A DNA stretch of 13,190 nucleotides. Source: Victivallales bacterium. GTDB taxonomy: Bacteria > Verrucomicrobiota > Lentisphaeria > Oligosphaerales > Lenti-02. Position 1 is the stretch's first letter. Every line of letters begins with the position of its first letter. The notes under the pieces were generated by a model that was not told the origin of the DNA, searched no databases, and was given only the letters and a program-made list of their open reading frames with translations. The stretch spans positions 1 through 13,190 of the forward strand of contig JABGQJ010000150.1 in the NCBI GenBank assembly GCA_018648945.1, read 5' to 3'. The position numbers and the translations under genes were made by a program. Shown in pieces: positions 12,673 to 13,190 of the stretch.

Positions 12673-13190
12673 TTAGGGCGAGCTCTGGTGGGCGGCCTGC
12701 AGGAGTCTGGGCAACTCGTCCAGAGAGCGGATCTCGTAGTCGGGGACAATGCCCGTGTGGTTCTCGCGTCCGTCGCGGTTGAGCCAGACGGAGATGGCCC
12801 CGACGGCGTTGGCTCCGGCCACGTCGGCTTCGAGCGAGTCGCCGACGTGGAGGAGTTCCTGTGGCGTGCAACCTGCCTGCTTGCAGGTGGCGAGGAAGAT
12901 CCCTTCGTCGGGCTTCTCGATGCCTACCTCTTGAGAGAAAATGGTGAACCGGAAGTGGTCCTGCAGACCACAGCGGTCCGGGTAGCTGTTGCCATTGGAG
13001 AGCAGGCCGATGCGGAACTTCGGGCGCAGCGCTGCGAAGGCGGGAAGGACGTCGGGATACAGTTCGATATCCTCGAAGCGGTGCTTCAGATAGAGTGCGT
13101 TGAGATCCCGGGCGAGGTCGTCGTCCGGGTGGCCGATGGCGGCGATGGTCTGGCGGAAGGCCTGGTAGCGGATCTCCTCGAGGTTGACCA
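12673..13190 (-). CDS. HAD-superfamily hydrolase (subfamily IA type), C-terminal 171 residues, 5' end outside window
   Basis: Reading the minus strand from the right edge gives 171 codons ending at TAA (12673-12675). The visible protein starts VNLEEIRYQAF, in the alpha-helical cap. HAD motif II is LLSNGN at about 62-67, motif III has Lys92 in GIEKPDEGIF, and motif IV is VGDSLEADVAGA at about 115-126 (Asp117 and Asp122). The nucleophile motif DxDGT must lie off the edge. The order and the small helical cap before motif II fit subfamily IA enzymes (YjjG, phosphoglycolate phosphatase or 2-haloacid dehalogenase-like), which hydrolyse small phosphate esters in the cytoplasm. The substrate cannot be told from this part. 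It is the first visible gene of the minus-strand group leading to the DUF188 gene. Confidence 0.9.
   Translation of the reverse strand, partial: VNLEEIRYQAFRQTIAAIGHPDDDLARDLNALYLKHRFEDIELYPDVLPAFAALRPKFRIGLLSNGNSYPDRCGLQDHFRFTIFSQEVGIEKPDEGIFLATCKQAGCTPQELLHVGDSLEADVAGANAVGAISVWLNRDGRENHTGIVPDYEIRSLDELPRLLQAAHQSSP

Overview
The window is a GC-rich bacterial chromosome segment with dense genes, mostly on the minus strand. It has no tRNA, rRNA, CRISPR array or recognisable insertion sequence. The Bat gene cluster, a methanogen-like ThyA-fold thymidylate synthase, a non-HemE URO-D protein and small secreted proteins of unknown family suggest an environmental bacterium, perhaps of the Planctomycetes/Lentisphaerae/Hydrogenedentes/Armatimonadota type. 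That placement is an impression from gene content, not a demonstrated assignment.

Region 1 (8455 down to 1, minus strand) is one long operon. In transcription order it encodes a MoxR AAA+ ATPase, a DUF58 protein, a membrane-anchored TPR/parvulin peptidyl-prolyl isomerase, a BatD-like/DUF4381-like lipoprotein, BatA, BatB, BatC and BatD, the last cut by the left edge. Five of the seven junctions are identical 4-base ATGA overlaps, so the products are probably made together as one envelope-associated machine. The likely scheme is that MoxR remodels or loads the metal-binding VWA proteins (DUF58, BatA, BatB), while BatC and the two BatD-type proteins supply periplasmic interaction surfaces. The parvulin gene is the unusual member. 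Upstream lies a 341-base gene-free stretch (8456-8796) rich in inverted repeats.

Region 2 (8797-10883) is a divergent pair. A URO-D superfamily protein reads leftward and a ThyA-fold thymidylate synthase-like protein reads rightward. They share a 176-base intergenic region containing a good sigma70-type promoter for the synthase.

Region 3 (10899-13190, minus strand) holds, in transcription order, a HAD-family hydrolase cut by the right edge, an unrecognised exported protein with a Tat-like N-terminus, a small exported beta-rich protein and a UPF0178/DUF188 (YaiI/YqxD) protein with a TTG start. The synthase and the DUF188 gene converge with only 15 bases between them.

No wholly new system is evident. 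The best leads are the parvulin/TPR protein built into the Bat operon, the palindrome-rich leader of that operon, and the unusual thymidylate synthase paired with a URO-D protein.
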